64,000 nt of DNA from Burkholderia sp. BCC1644 (lineage in GTDB: Bacteria; Pseudomonadota; Gammaproteobacteria; Burkholderiales; Burkholderiaceae): contig NZ_CADFEI010000014.1 of the NCBI RefSeq assembly GCF_902833225.1, positions 1 through 64,000 on the forward strand, written 5' to 3'. Each line of letters begins with the position of its first letter. The first letter of the stretch is position 1. The notes under the pieces were generated by a model. The model did no database searches. It was not told the origin of the DNA and was given only the letters and a program-made list of their open reading frames with translations. Positions 9,720 through 17,832 of this stretch are shown here, piece by piece. A program made the translations under genes and the position numbers.

Positions 9720-11084
9720 TCAGTCGGCCGGCTCGGAAACCCGCCCGGCGTCGGCTCGGGTGTCGCGCGCGTCGCCGTGCGGCGCGTTCCGGCCCCCTGC
9801 CGCCGGCGGCAAACCGCCCGCCGCCACGGCGAGTAACGGGCGCTCGGGATGCACGAACAGCCACAGCACCGCGCCGCAAGCCGCCGCGGCGCCGATCACG
9901 ACCATCCCGCTGCCCCAGCTGCCGGTGACCTTGACGACGAGCGCGAGCGCCATCGGACCCGCGACGTTCGACAGCGCGCCCCACACGTTGGTCCAGCCCG
10001 ACATCACGCCGGCGAACGGCCGCCCGAGATCCTGCGCGGCCGACCACACGACGACCTGCACGAACCCGACGGCCGCAAACGACAGGCACAGCAGCGCGAT
10101 GACGGCGGCCATCGCCTCCGCGCGCGACGCGGCGACCAGTGCCAGCGCGCTCACGACGAATCCCGCGATCGCGACCGGCGTGCGCGCCCAGTAGATCGAG
10201 CCCGTTTTCCTCAGTAACCGGTCGCTGACGGCGCCCGCGACGAATACCGCCACGAACACGGCAACCCACGGCAGCGACGCATACACCCCCATCGCCTTCA
10301 GCGACAGTCCGCGCGCGCGCATCAGGTAGGTCGGCAGCCACGTCGTGTAGAAACTCTGGATCAGCACCAGCAGGAAATACTGGATGCCGAAGATCCAGAA
10401 GCGCCCCAACCGCAGGCAACGCACGAGCGAACCCGACCCGACTGTCTGGCCGGGCGGCTGGCCGGCCGCGATGTAGTCGGCTTCGGCCTGCGTGATGAGC
10501 GGATGCGACGCCGGCGCATCGCGGTAGCAAAACCACCAGATTGCGCCGAGCAGCAGGCCGAGCGCACCGAATCCGTAGAAGACGGCATGCCAGCCGAAAT
10601 GGACGATCGTCCAGGCCGTGAGCGGCGCCGACACGATCGGGCCCAGATACAGCCCCGCGAGCAGCACCGCGTTGCCTTTCGCGCGCTCGCCGGCTGGAAA
10701 CCAGCGCTTGAGCGCGACGACGCTGCTCGACCAGTCGGCCGACTGCGCGCCGCCGAGCACCAGCCGGCAACCGAACAGCCAGGCGAACGAACTGCCGAAC
10801 GGCGTGACGATCATCATCAGCGACCACAGCGTGCTCGTGCCGAACAGCACGCTGCGCGACCCGAAGCGTTCGGCCGCGCGTCCGGCCGGAATCTGGCCGA
10901 TCGCATAGGCCCAGAAGTAGATCGTCAGGATCATCGACATCTCGACGATCGACAGGCCGAGTTCGCCCTGGATCGTCGGTGCGGCCACGGCCATCGCCGC
11001 GCGATCGAGCGTCATCACGAAGGTCAGCGGCGCGACCAGCAACGCGACGATCTTCCAGCGGAGATGGTTGACGTGGCGCGGCAT
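9720..11084 (-). CDS. MFS transporter, anion:cation symporter-like
   Basis: The 454-residue protein has about 12 membrane segments and the MFS loop signature GRAAERFGSRSVLFG after helix 2. The N-terminal pattern (LDRAAMAVAAPTIQGELGLS) is typical of the ACS family that imports organic anions such as tartrate, glucarate or hydroxyacids. The C-terminus beyond the last helix is polar. It lies 22 bp after the HAD phosphatase gene, so the two are probably co-transcribed. Import of a small carboxylate for the downstream dehydrogenase is an inference from context. Confidence 0.87.
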   Translation of the reverse strand: MPRHVNHLRWKIVALLVAPLTFVMTLDRAAMAVAAPTIQGELGLSIVEMSMILTIYFWAYAIGQIPAGRAAERFGSRSVLFGTSTLWSLMMIVTPFGSSFAWLFGCRLVLGGAQSADWSSSVVALKRWFPAGERAKGNAVLLAGLYLGPIVSAPLTAWTIVHFGWHAVFYGFGALGLLLGAIWWFCYRDAPASHPLITQAEADYIAAGQPPGQTVGSGSLVRCLRLGRFWIFGIQYFLLVLIQSFYTTWLPTYLMRARGLSLKAMGVYASLPWVAVFVAVFVAGAVSDRLLRKTGSIYWARTPVAIAGFVVSALALVAASRAEAMAAVIALLCLSFAAVGFVQVVVWSAAQDLGRPFAGVMSGWTNVWGALSNVAGPMALALVVKVTGSWGSGMVVIGAAAACGAVLWLFVHPERPLLAVAAGGLPPAAGGRNAPHGDARDTRADAGRVSEPAD

Positions 11085-11106
11085 CGTGCGGCTCCCGAAT
11101 CCGGTG

Positions 11107-11799
11107 TCAGGCGTCGCGCGGGCCGGACGCCAGGCCCGACTCGCGCTGCATCTGCTGCACGATCGCGGCCAGTTCGCCGATATGCGTGGGGACCGCCTGC
11201 TTGCCCGCGCGCGCCCAGGCGTCGAACGACGTCACGCCGGTCACCGCGCCGACGAACCGCACGCCGGCGCGCTCGGCGGCCTGCGCATCCACCGCATGGT
11301 CGCCTACGTAGATCGCCGCGCGGGCCGGCAGATCGAGCCGCGAGAGTGCCTGCACGAGCCCCTCGGGATCCGGCTTGTGACGCTGCACGTCTTCCCCGCC
11401 GATCAACACGTCGACCAGCGTCTGCAAACCGTTGCGTTCGAGAATCGCCTCGATCCGGTAGCGAAACTTGGACGACACGATCGCGACCGCGAGCCCCTGC
11501 TCACGCAACTGCGCGAGCAGCGGCGGCACCTCGGGATAGATGCGCGTACCGGGCACCATGATCTCGTCGGCACGTGCCACGAAGTGCCGCGCGAACGCGT
11601 CGGCGCGCGCCGGTTCGGTTTCGCCCGTCAACGAGCGGAACATCTGCGGCAGCGTCAGCCCGATCACGGCACCGATCTGCGCCGGCGTCGCGCTTGCCGC
11701 GCCAAGCTGATGCAACGCGTATTCCGTGCATTCGATGATCGCCGCGGACGAATCCGCCAGCGTCAGATCGAAGTCGAAGATGACGGCGCGAACAGACAT
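11107..11799 (-). CDS. HAD-superfamily phosphatase (Gph/PGMB-like)
   Basis: The 230-residue protein has the HAD motifs: nucleophile motif I FDFDLTLADS at the N-terminus, motif II VSSK (about 112), the Lys of motif III in QRHKPDPEG (about 144) and the acidic motif IV YVGDHAVDAQ (about 165). The helical cap between motifs I and II fits the phosphoglycolate phosphatase/beta-phosphoglucomutase type. The ATG at 11799 has GGAG 6 bp upstream; an in-frame TTG at 11814 lacks a proper site. The MFS gene follows after 22 bp. It probably dephosphorylates a small sugar or hydroxyacid phosphate. Confidence 0.87.
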   Translation of the reverse strand: MSVRAVIFDFDLTLADSSAAIIECTEYALHQLGAASATPAQIGAVIGLTLPQMFRSLTGETEPARADAFARHFVARADEIMVPGTRIYPEVPPLLAQLREQGLAVAIVSSKFRYRIEAILERNGLQTLVDVLIGGEDVQRHKPDPEGLVQALSRLDLPARAAIYVGDHAVDAQAAERAGVRFVGAVTGVTSFDAWARAGKQAVPTHIGELAAIVQQMQRESGLASGPRDA

Positions 11800-11882
11800 G
11801 AAAGGACTCCGCAAACAAAAAATGGATCACGCTCGACGCGTGACCCGGAACGAGGGCGCGACGCGCACCCGGGCGCGAACGA

Positions 11883-12251
11883 TCAGCGCGCCCGGCCAGA
11901 TTGCTCGCGATCGGCCGCGTCCAAGCCGTCCGGGTCGCGCTTCGCCCACTGTCTTGCCCACCCCAGCAACGGCTGCAGCGCCGCTTCGAGCCGCCGGCCT
12001 TCGGCGGTCATGCAATAACCGCCCTCCCCGTGCTCGACGAGGCCCGACGCCTTGAGCTCGGCCAGCCGCGTGTTGAGCAGGCGCGCGTTCGTTTCGCAGG
12101 CTTCCTGCAATGCGCGGAACGTGAGCGGCGAGCCGCGCAGTTCCCACAGAATGCGCAGCGCGGTGCGGCGCCCAAGCAGATCCAGCACGACCATGATGGG
12201 CCGCCCTGTCGTCGATCCGCGAACGCGTTGTCCGATTCTTGGTGTCGTCAT
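11883..12251 (-). CDS. HxlR-type winged-helix regulator
   Basis: The 122-residue protein matches a short HxlR/MarR-like winged helix: LLGRRTALRILWELRGSPLT (about 25-44), the recognition region LQEACETNARLLNTRLAELK and the wing GLVEHGEGGYCMT. The usual N-terminal effector cysteine of HypR/QorR-type members is absent; a cysteine does occur in QEACE. The ATG at 12251 is embedded in a perfect 19-bp palindrome and no ribosome site precedes it, so the mRNA is probably leaderless and self-repressed. The divergent YdhR-like monooxygenase is the likely second target. Confidence 0.88.
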   Translation of the reverse strand: MTTPRIGQRVRGSTTGRPIMVVLDLLGRRTALRILWELRGSPLTFRALQEACETNARLLNTRLAELKASGLVEHGEGGYCMTAEGRRLEAALQPLLGWARQWAKRDPDGLDAADREQSGRAR

Positions 12252-12269
12252 GCTTTACTTTTTAAAGCA
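12251..12269. promoter_or_regulatory. palindromic operator copy 1, overlapping the hxlR start codon
   Basis: TGCTTTACTTTTTAAAGCA has 7-bp inverted arms (TGCTTTA/TAAAGCA) around a 5-bp centre. It covers the first base of the hxlR ATG and the predicted minus-strand -10. An identical copy lies exactly 60 bp further on. It is very AT-rich in a GC-rich genome, as expected of a winged-helix operator. Confidence 0.8.
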
Positions 12270-12287
12270 ATCGACAGGCAGAGTCAA
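12259..12287 (-). promoter_or_regulatory. predicted hxlR promoter (leaderless)
   Basis: On the minus strand TTGACT (12287-12282), a 17-bp spacer and TAAAAA (12264-12259) form a sigma-70-like promoter. Transcription would begin about 7 bp downstream, at or next to the A of the ATG at 12251. No Shine-Dalgarno sequence precedes the ATG. The -10 lies inside operator copy 1. Confidence 0.5.
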
Positions 12288-12310
12288 CGGCGCGAATCGA
12301 GCGTCGCCTC

Positions 12311-12329
12311 TGCTTTACTTTTTAAAGCA
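12311..12329. promoter_or_regulatory. palindromic operator copy 2
   Basis: This is an exact second copy of the 19-bp palindrome, 60 bp from copy 1 and about 110 bp upstream of the monooxygenase start. Sites repeated around divergent promoters are typical of autoregulated HxlR systems. It could control the rightward gene, or bind cooperatively with copy 1. Confidence 0.75.
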
Positions 12330-12437
12330 GGGTGCCTACGCTACCACGCAGGCGCCTGAAGCGCAGGCGGCACGACTACCGTCCTGAGCGACGGCGCGAG
12401 CGCTTCGTTTCCGCAATTTTCCTACGGAGGATTGACC

Positions 12438-12767
12438 GTGATTACCGAAATCGTTTTCTTCAAGCTACAACCCGACGTCGATGTCGCCACGCTGAGGATG
12501 CGCTATGAAAGCACCGCGGCGAAGTGGGCGCAGAACCCGGATCTGCTGCACAAGTGGTACTTTTACGACGCGGCCACGCACGAAGGCGGCGACGTGTACG
12601 TGTGGCGCACGCGAGAAGCCGCGGCACGCTGGCACGGCGACGAATACAAGACGATGGTCGAGCGGGTGTACGGCCACCCGCCCGTGATACGCGTGCTCGA
12701 TACGCTCGCGCACGTCGATGCGACGCAAGGGCGGTACGAGATCGTGGGGAGCGCGCTGACTGGTTGA
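12438..12767 (+). CDS. YdhR-like putative monooxygenase (dimeric alpha/beta barrel)
   Basis: The 109-residue protein has the ferredoxin-like fold pattern of small monooxygenases: ITEIVFFKLQ as the first strand, then LLHKWYFYDAATHEGGDVYVW and VIRVLDTLAHVD. The closest style is the YdhR family, whose reaction is not established. GTG at 12438 is taken as the start because GGAGG ends 7 bp before it; an in-frame TTG at 12432 is only 1 bp from that site. It diverges from the HxlR gene and lies next to two identical palindromes, so HxlR probably represses it. Confidence 0.72.
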   Translation: MITEIVFFKLQPDVDVATLRMRYESTAAKWAQNPDLLHKWYFYDAATHEGGDVYVWRTREAAARWHGDEYKTMVERVYGHPPVIRVLDTLAHVDATQGRYEIVGSALTG

Positions 12768-12775
12768 AGCGATCT

Positions 12776-12811
12776 GCCGCCCGGGACGGCCAGTGACGGG
12801 CGGCTTTGCGC
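12776..12811 (+). terminator. likely terminator after the monooxygenase gene
   Basis: GCCGCCCG (12776-12783) and CGGGCGGC (12797-12804) form a perfect 8-bp GC stem with a 13-base loop, followed by a short T-containing tail. It starts 8 bp after the stop codon. It also faces the deiminase gene ending at 12829 and may act in both directions. Confidence 0.6.
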
Positions 12812-12828
12812 TTGTGCCGGGCGCCCGT

Positions 12829-14334
12829 CTACGCGGGAACTTCGCGCGTCGCGCAATGCACGCCGCCGCCCCCTGACGCAATGCCCAGAATATCGACCTG
12901 AACGATATCCCGCGAACCCGCATACGGCTGGATCGCCGTCAGCGCAGCGGAGTCGGCCGATGCATCGTTGAATTTCGGCATGATGATCGCGCCGTTGCAT
13001 TTGTAGAAGTTGATGTAGCCGGCCGCGAAATTCGTCATCTGGCGCGTGGTCAACGTCACGCCGTTCGAGGTCCCGTAGTTTGCCGGCGTCGTCAGCTCGA
13101 TCAATTGCAACGTTCGCCCGCTGGCGTCAGTCTGATTGTTCAGGCGCTGCCAGTTGGCTTCGCTCAGCGCCCGTTCCCCCATCGAATTCGACGCGTCATA
13201 ACAGTACGCGACGACGCCCGGAGCAAGGAACTTTGCGTAGAAATCGACATGCCCGTTCGTGATGTCGGTCTCGTTTGCCGGCGTGGCGGCGCCGCCTTGC
13301 CCACCGGCTCCGCAGCCCTGCGGAAAGATCGCCGTTCCGGGAATCCAGATGATCTTCTGCACGCCGAGCGTGCGCTGCAGTTCCGCGAGCACCGTGTCCC
13401 TGGCCGTCGGCAGCAGTGTCGCGTTAGCGACGACGCCACCCGGAATATTGAACAACTGCGGATTGCGGTTGACGTGCAGCACGGCGGATTCGGTCAGGAT
13501 CGCTGTTGCTTCCCCGTCGAATTCGATCGCCCCGCCTTCCAGCGTCAACGTACTCTGTATCAAAGTCGCGTTGTTTGCCTGCGCCATCCATCTCGCCAGC
13601 GTACGATCGTTGACGAACGGCTGGAAGAATTTGCCAGCCTTGGACTTGTTGCTGCTCGCGGCAACGGCAGGCGGCACCGTCATTCCCGCATTGAGGTTCA
13701 AGCCGTCGGTGTTCGCATTGCCCCAGCCATTGAAGTTGAAGTTCACCGCGCACAATGCGTTGCCGTTGGCCGTATCCTTCACGAAGACACAGCCGGTGTC
13801 GCGCGTCCACAGATCGTCGAAACCATCGGCCAGCGCAACCAGGTTGACGCCGCCCACGCCGGCGCCGCGCGCCAGGTAGTTCGCGTGGATCGCCGGGTTC
13901 GCGCCACTGGCCGTCGCCAGCAACGCCTGCGCGGCGCTCAGGTCGACCGGCAACACCAGCATGTTGACCGGCTCGTAGGTGCCGATCGCCTTCGCGACGT
14001 CCATCAGATCGGCGCGAACGCGGTCGATACCCGCATCCGTGCTCTGCGCGGCGAGCGGCGTCCAGATGCCTTCCGAACCCGACGCGAATGCCATGTACGT
14101 CGCCGAGTGCGGCGCATCCTCGCCCGGCAACAGATACGCCGCCGGATTGGCCGCCTGGCGCCTGGACGAGCGAAGTGCCGCGGGATTCGCCGACGCATCA
14201 TCGCCGCCGCATCCCGCCAACGCGCCCACCCACGACGCGCCGAGCAGCACCGCCGATCCCTTGATAAAGCCGCGACGCGTGAGCGGCGACTCGCCGGTTG
14301 CCGCACACGACAGTTTGGTGCCCTTGTTTTTCAT
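12829..14334 (-). CDS. agmatine deiminase-family protein, Tat-exported lipoprotein
   Basis: The 501-residue protein has a twin-arginine leader (LTRRGFIKGSA, Arg20-Arg21) ending in a lipobox, LAGC, with Cys42, so it is predicted to be exported folded and lipid-anchored. The body is a peptidyl-arginine/agmatine deiminase fold: LWTRDTGCVFV, FNFNGWGN, LEGGAIEFDG, HVDFYAKFL, and the catalytic cysteine near the end in GGGGVHCATRE (Cys494). Agmatine deiminases convert agmatine to N-carbamoylputrescine. An outer-membrane protein and a polyamine-binding protein lie upstream on the same strand, which supports a polyamine substrate. Arginine-derived peptides remain possible substrates. Confidence 0.85.
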   Translation of the reverse strand: MKNKGTKLSCAATGESPLTRRGFIKGSAVLLGASWVGALAGCGGDDASANPAALRSSRRQAANPAAYLLPGEDAPHSATYMAFASGSEGIWTPLAAQSTDAGIDRVRADLMDVAKAIGTYEPVNMLVLPVDLSAAQALLATASGANPAIHANYLARGAGVGGVNLVALADGFDDLWTRDTGCVFVKDTANGNALCAVNFNFNGWGNANTDGLNLNAGMTVPPAVAASSNKSKAGKFFQPFVNDRTLARWMAQANNATLIQSTLTLEGGAIEFDGEATAILTESAVLHVNRNPQLFNIPGGVVANATLLPTARDTVLAELQRTLGVQKIIWIPGTAIFPQGCGAGGQGGAATPANETDITNGHVDFYAKFLAPGVVAYCYDASNSMGERALSEANWQRLNNQTDASGRTLQLIELTTPANYGTSNGVTLTTRQMTNFAAGYINFYKCNGAIIMPKFNDASADSAALTAIQPYAGSRDIVQVDILGIASGGGGVHCATREVPA

Positions 14335-14369
14335 GGCATCTCCATTAGCAATGAACCTACTGGATGGGT

Positions 14370-14398
14370 CCGGCCGACGGCGAATCGCCGGCGGCCGG
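14370..14398 (-). terminator. strong intergenic hairpin between the outer-membrane protein and deiminase genes
   Basis: Positions 14370-14398 form a hairpin of 7 and 6 paired bases with one mismatch and a 1-3 base loop (outer arms CCGGCCG/CGGCCGG). There is no clear U-run after it on the minus strand. It could stabilise the upstream mRNA or partly terminate it before the deiminase gene. Confidence 0.45.
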
Positions 14399-14420
14399 CA
14401 CGACAGCGCTTTGTCCGGCG

Positions 14421-15965
14421 CTAGAACGAGTAGATGAACTGGGTCGCGAGCAAGTCGTTGCTCTTGCTGTACGAGCCGTCGTTTCGCAGGAACACCTTGT
14501 TATTGGCCCAGTCGTGTCGATACTCGACCTTCACCGTGATCTGGGCGGTCGGGAAAAACAGCAGATCGAGTGCGACGTCCTGACGATTCGAACCCTTGCA
14601 CTGAAGGCCCATGCCACCGCTTGCCTGCGAATTGGCGAAACAGTCCGCGCCGATACCGAAGCCGTTGTACGGGTCGCGCCCCTGCCCGTTCAGCGCGACA
14701 CCGCCGCCACCGCCGCCGTTCTTGCTGTCGGCGAGGAAGTCGTAGCGAAGCGTCGCGCCCATCCTGCCGACGCCCGGCAAGCTGAACTTCCGGTGTGCGA
14801 GCAGCGAAATGCCATACCATTGCGCCTGGCCGCCGTTGAACGCGGCATTCTGCTGCTGGCCGTAGTCGATTTCTGCGTTGTACTGAACGTCGGCGAGCTG
14901 ATAAGTCAGATCGGCTTCCGAGAAGAAAAATGCGCCGAATCCACTGGGCGCCTGGCCGCCGATGCCATAGTTCACGGTACCGGTCGCGGGGTTGACCGCA
15001 CTCGGCAACGTCTGCCGGCCGATGTTGAACGACGCGCCGATATCGAGCGCACTGGACCACGCGTAATCTGCGCGTGCGGTAAAAGTCGGCACCTTGTTGC
15101 TGGTCGTGACCGGATCGCCCAGCGCGTTGGTCCCCGTCTGCGTGATGGCGCCATTGGTCCGGTACTGTTCATTGCCGAGCAGGAACTTCCAGGTCCAGCT
15201 GCCCTTCGTATAGTTCGCACCGAGGCCGACATAGCCGCCGGGATCGGAAAAGTCGTACAGCAGGTTGTGGGTCAGCGTGAGCATCTGATTCGACTGCTGC
15301 ACTTCGTAGCCGCCGAAGCTGGGCATCAGGCCCGCGACGAACGTCGTCGTGCCGGTGAGCGGCACACTGACGACCGCCGTATTCAGGATGTTGTTGCCGA
15401 TCTGACCATGTTCGTTCTGCATCAGCGTGATGCCGTTGCCTCGGTTGGGCATCAGCGTGATTTCGGCCGATGGCGCCATCGGCCCGACACCGAAGGTCTT
15501 CTTGATGTCCAGGTACAGATCGCCGAACGTGCTGTTGAAGTAGCCGCCGGTACTTTCGTGATTGGCGAACAGGAACGACGAACCGCCTTGCGCGCGGTTG
15601 TACACATAGGTCGGATCGATGTAGCCCGTCACCGAGAGGCCCGCGATCGGGCCGGTGTTCGCCGCGTCCTCGAGCGTGTTCACCTTCAGCTGCTGGACGG
15701 CAAGCTGTTGCTTCATGGCCGTGACGTCGTCGTTGGTGAGTGCCGCCTGCGCCTTGCCATAGGCAGGCGACGACGGATCGAGCGGTGCGGGTGCAGGCTC
15801 GACGCCTGCCGGTCTCGCCGACGCGTGCGCCCGCAATCCCGCCACCTCTTTCTGCAATACGTCGAGTTGCGCCTGCAACGCCCGGATCTGGTCAGACAGG
15901 GTGTCCGCCGCCGCGACACCGGGCAGGCAGCCCGCCACCAGCAAACCGATCAGCTTTCTTCTCAT
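14421..15965 (-). CDS. outer-membrane beta-barrel protein (DUF3138/porin-like)
   Basis: The 514-residue protein starts with a signal peptide (RRKLIGLLVAGCLPGVAAA) and a short coiled coil (LSDQIRALQAQLDVLQKEVA), then an aromatic-rich region of alternating strands that ends FIYSF. A terminal aromatic residue after strands is the outer-membrane insertion signature. The coiled coil plus barrel resembles DUF3138-type proteins and trimeric porins. Start 15965 has GGAG 7 bp upstream; longer in-frame extensions lack this and the leader. Lying between a deiminase and a PotF-like binding protein, it may admit polyamines through the outer membrane; that role is inferred. Confidence 0.75.
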   Translation of the reverse strand: MRRKLIGLLVAGCLPGVAAADTLSDQIRALQAQLDVLQKEVAGLRAHASARPAGVEPAPAPLDPSSPAYGKAQAALTNDDVTAMKQQLAVQQLKVNTLEDAANTGPIAGLSVTGYIDPTYVYNRAQGGSSFLFANHESTGGYFNSTFGDLYLDIKKTFGVGPMAPSAEITLMPNRGNGITLMQNEHGQIGNNILNTAVVSVPLTGTTTFVAGLMPSFGGYEVQQSNQMLTLTHNLLYDFSDPGGYVGLGANYTKGSWTWKFLLGNEQYRTNGAITQTGTNALGDPVTTSNKVPTFTARADYAWSSALDIGASFNIGRQTLPSAVNPATGTVNYGIGGQAPSGFGAFFFSEADLTYQLADVQYNAEIDYGQQQNAAFNGGQAQWYGISLLAHRKFSLPGVGRMGATLRYDFLADSKNGGGGGGVALNGQGRDPYNGFGIGADCFANSQASGGMGLQCKGSNRQDVALDLLFFPTAQITVKVEYRHDWANNKVFLRNDGSYSKSNDLLATQFIYSF

Positions 15966-16200
15966 ACGAAGTCTCCATGTTTTTTTATTGCGGTTAACGC
16001 CGCTTTGGCCGGGCTGTCGAAGCAGCGGGTTCCGCTGGCGCGCACACGAACGCGCCCGTACGAGGCGCGCGAGGCGGCTCACAGGTGGCGCGGTGTTCGA
16101 GGAATGCGCCCGCTCGCTACCGGCGCAGGCAGCCCGGCGTGACTGCGGTTTCAGTGCGCACGGCAATCGGCGCTTGCCGCAGCCGCGCTATTCGATGCCG

Positions 16201-17322
16201 TCAGCGTCCGGCCTTCAGCTGCGCCCAGAGGCGGTTCTCGAGACGGACGATTTCGATCGGCAACGGCTTCATCAGCGTCATCCTGCGCAGCACGTCGTCG
16301 GGCGGATACACGCTCAGGTCCCGCGACACGACGGGGTTGACGAGCGGTCGAGCGGCGCGGTTCGCGGTCGGATAGAACACTTCATTGGTGATCGCCGCAT
16401 TGACCTTCGGGTCTTCGATATAGTCGATCCACTTCATGGCTGCTTCGGGATGGGGCGCATCCTTCGGAATCGCCATCATGTCGAACCACATCAGGCCGCC
16501 CTCCTTGACGTTCGAGAAACGGATTTCGTAGGACCGCTTCGCATCTGCCGCGCGCCGCCGCGCAATACCCACGTCGCCCGACCAGCCGATCGCGACGCAG
16601 ACATCGTTGTTGGCGAGGTCGTTGATGTAGCCGGACGAGTTGAACTGGGTGATGTACGGGCGCACCTTCTTCAGCAAATCGAAGGCTGCCTGATAGTCCG
16701 CGGGATTCGCGCTGTTCGGATCCTTGTGCAGGTACTGCAACGCGCTCGCGAACGCATCGGCGGCCTGATCCAGGAACGACACGCCGCACTGCTTCAGCTT
16801 CGACACGTTTTCCACGTCGTACACCAGCGCCCAGCTGTCGACCGGCGCGTTGTCGCCGAGTGCTTTCTTCACTTCCCGGACGTTGTAGCCGATCCCGTCC
16901 GTGCCGAACGCCCAGGGCACGCCGTACTGCGCGCCGGGGTCGACATCCGCGATCATTTTCATCAGGAGCGGGTCGAGATGCCTCAGGTTCGGAATTTTCG
17001 ACTTGTCGAGCTTCTGAAGCATGCCGGCCTGAATCTGCCTCGCCATGTACAACGACGACGGCACCACGATGTCATAACCCGAACTCCCGGCCAGCAGCTT
17101 GGCCTGAAGCGTGTCGTCGCTGTCGTAGTTGTCGTACCGCACGTGAATGCCGGACTCCTTCTCGAAGTTCGGGATCGTGTCCTTGGCGATGTAGTCGGAC
17201 CAGTTGTAGACGTTGAGCTCGGGAGCGGCCGCGAGCGCCGGCAGCGAACAGCATGGAAGAAGTCCTGCAATTGCAACGAGCGCAACACCCGCGACCTGCT
17301 GGCGAAGATGACAGAAGCGCAT
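16201..17322 (-). CDS. polyamine ABC transporter substrate-binding protein, PotF/SpuD-like
   Basis: The 373-residue periplasmic protein has a signal peptide ending near LPALAAA. PotF-type motifs follow: LNVYNWSDYIAKDT with the Trp-Ser-Asp-Tyr ligand loop, FEKESGIHVRYDNYDSDD, YDIVVPSSLYMARQI, GVPWAFGTDGIGYN and an acid-aromatic pair in AIGWSGDV. It should bind putrescine, spermidine or agmatine. No permease or ATPase gene accompanies it, so it must use partners elsewhere. The start 17322 is chosen because the signal peptide begins there. The outer-membrane protein gene follows after 235 bp with no gene in between. Confidence 0.88.
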   Translation of the reverse strand: MRFCHLRQQVAGVALVAIAGLLPCCSLPALAAAPELNVYNWSDYIAKDTIPNFEKESGIHVRYDNYDSDDTLQAKLLAGSSGYDIVVPSSLYMARQIQAGMLQKLDKSKIPNLRHLDPLLMKMIADVDPGAQYGVPWAFGTDGIGYNVREVKKALGDNAPVDSWALVYDVENVSKLKQCGVSFLDQAADAFASALQYLHKDPNSANPADYQAAFDLLKKVRPYITQFNSSGYINDLANNDVCVAIGWSGDVGIARRRAADAKRSYEIRFSNVKEGGLMWFDMMAIPKDAPHPEAAMKWIDYIEDPKVNAAITNEVFYPTANRAARPLVNPVVSRDLSVYPPDDVLRRMTLMKPLPIEIVRLENRLWAQLKAGR

Positions 17323-17832
17323 TGCGGTTTTCCTTGAAGGTAATGGATCGGCGTGAGGATCGACGGCAAATTGAAAGAAGCCGGTGCGCTCCGGCGTACA
17401 GGCTCCGGCGATGCTTTCTCTTGCATCGCAATTCGATGACAATTTGCTTTCTAGTCCTATATAATCGGACGATATGAACGGCGACGGGATTGAATGGAAC
17501 CCGTTGCCCATCAGGTGCCGCTGTACTCGCCTGGCCGACGAGTGAGCCATTGTGGGTAGAACAATGTCTGGTGAAAATTGATGTTTTTTGGTTGATTCGA
17601 TCAATTTTCCTCATGTCTCGCGGGCGTTCGGCAGGCGCCCCCGACCGGCCGGCGCGCAATCCGGGGCCGATACGCATACCTCCCTCACGCATCCCGACAA
17701 GCGCGTCCGGCCATGCTGCCGGCACCTATCAACCCCATTGACAGCAGTGCCTTCCCACATATCGTCGATTTACGATATAAGATTCGCCCATCGACGATAC
17801 CCGTTTGCCCGACCGAAACGCCACACCCATCC
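17323..17832. other. 510-bp intergenic region with AT-rich inverted repeats
   Basis: No gene was found here. It is the upstream region of both the PotF-like gene (leftward) and the arsR gene (rightward). It is AT-rich for this genome. Visible structures are TGACAA-N17-TATAAT on the plus strand (17437-17465), CATTGT-N7-ACAATG (17548-17566), AAAATTGAT-N17-ATCAATTTT (17574-17608) and the arsR promoter/operator at its right end. The two middle inverted repeats could be operators or the stem of a short RNA. Confidence 0.6.
17738..17778 (+). promoter_or_regulatory. arsR promoter with overlapping palindromic operator
   Basis: TTGACA at 17738-17743 and TATCGT at 17760-17765 (16-bp spacer) form a promoter. 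The -10 sits in the left arm of a perfect palindrome, ATATCGT-N6-ACGATAT (17759-17778). ArsR-family repressors bind such dyads, so the upstream gene product probably represses its own arsR/old-yellow-enzyme operon. Confidence 0.7.

Noticed and set aside
15966-16200. Small gene between the outer-membrane protein and PotF-like genes
   Set aside because: Short frames there have no ribosome site or domain; the segment looks like an untranslated gap.
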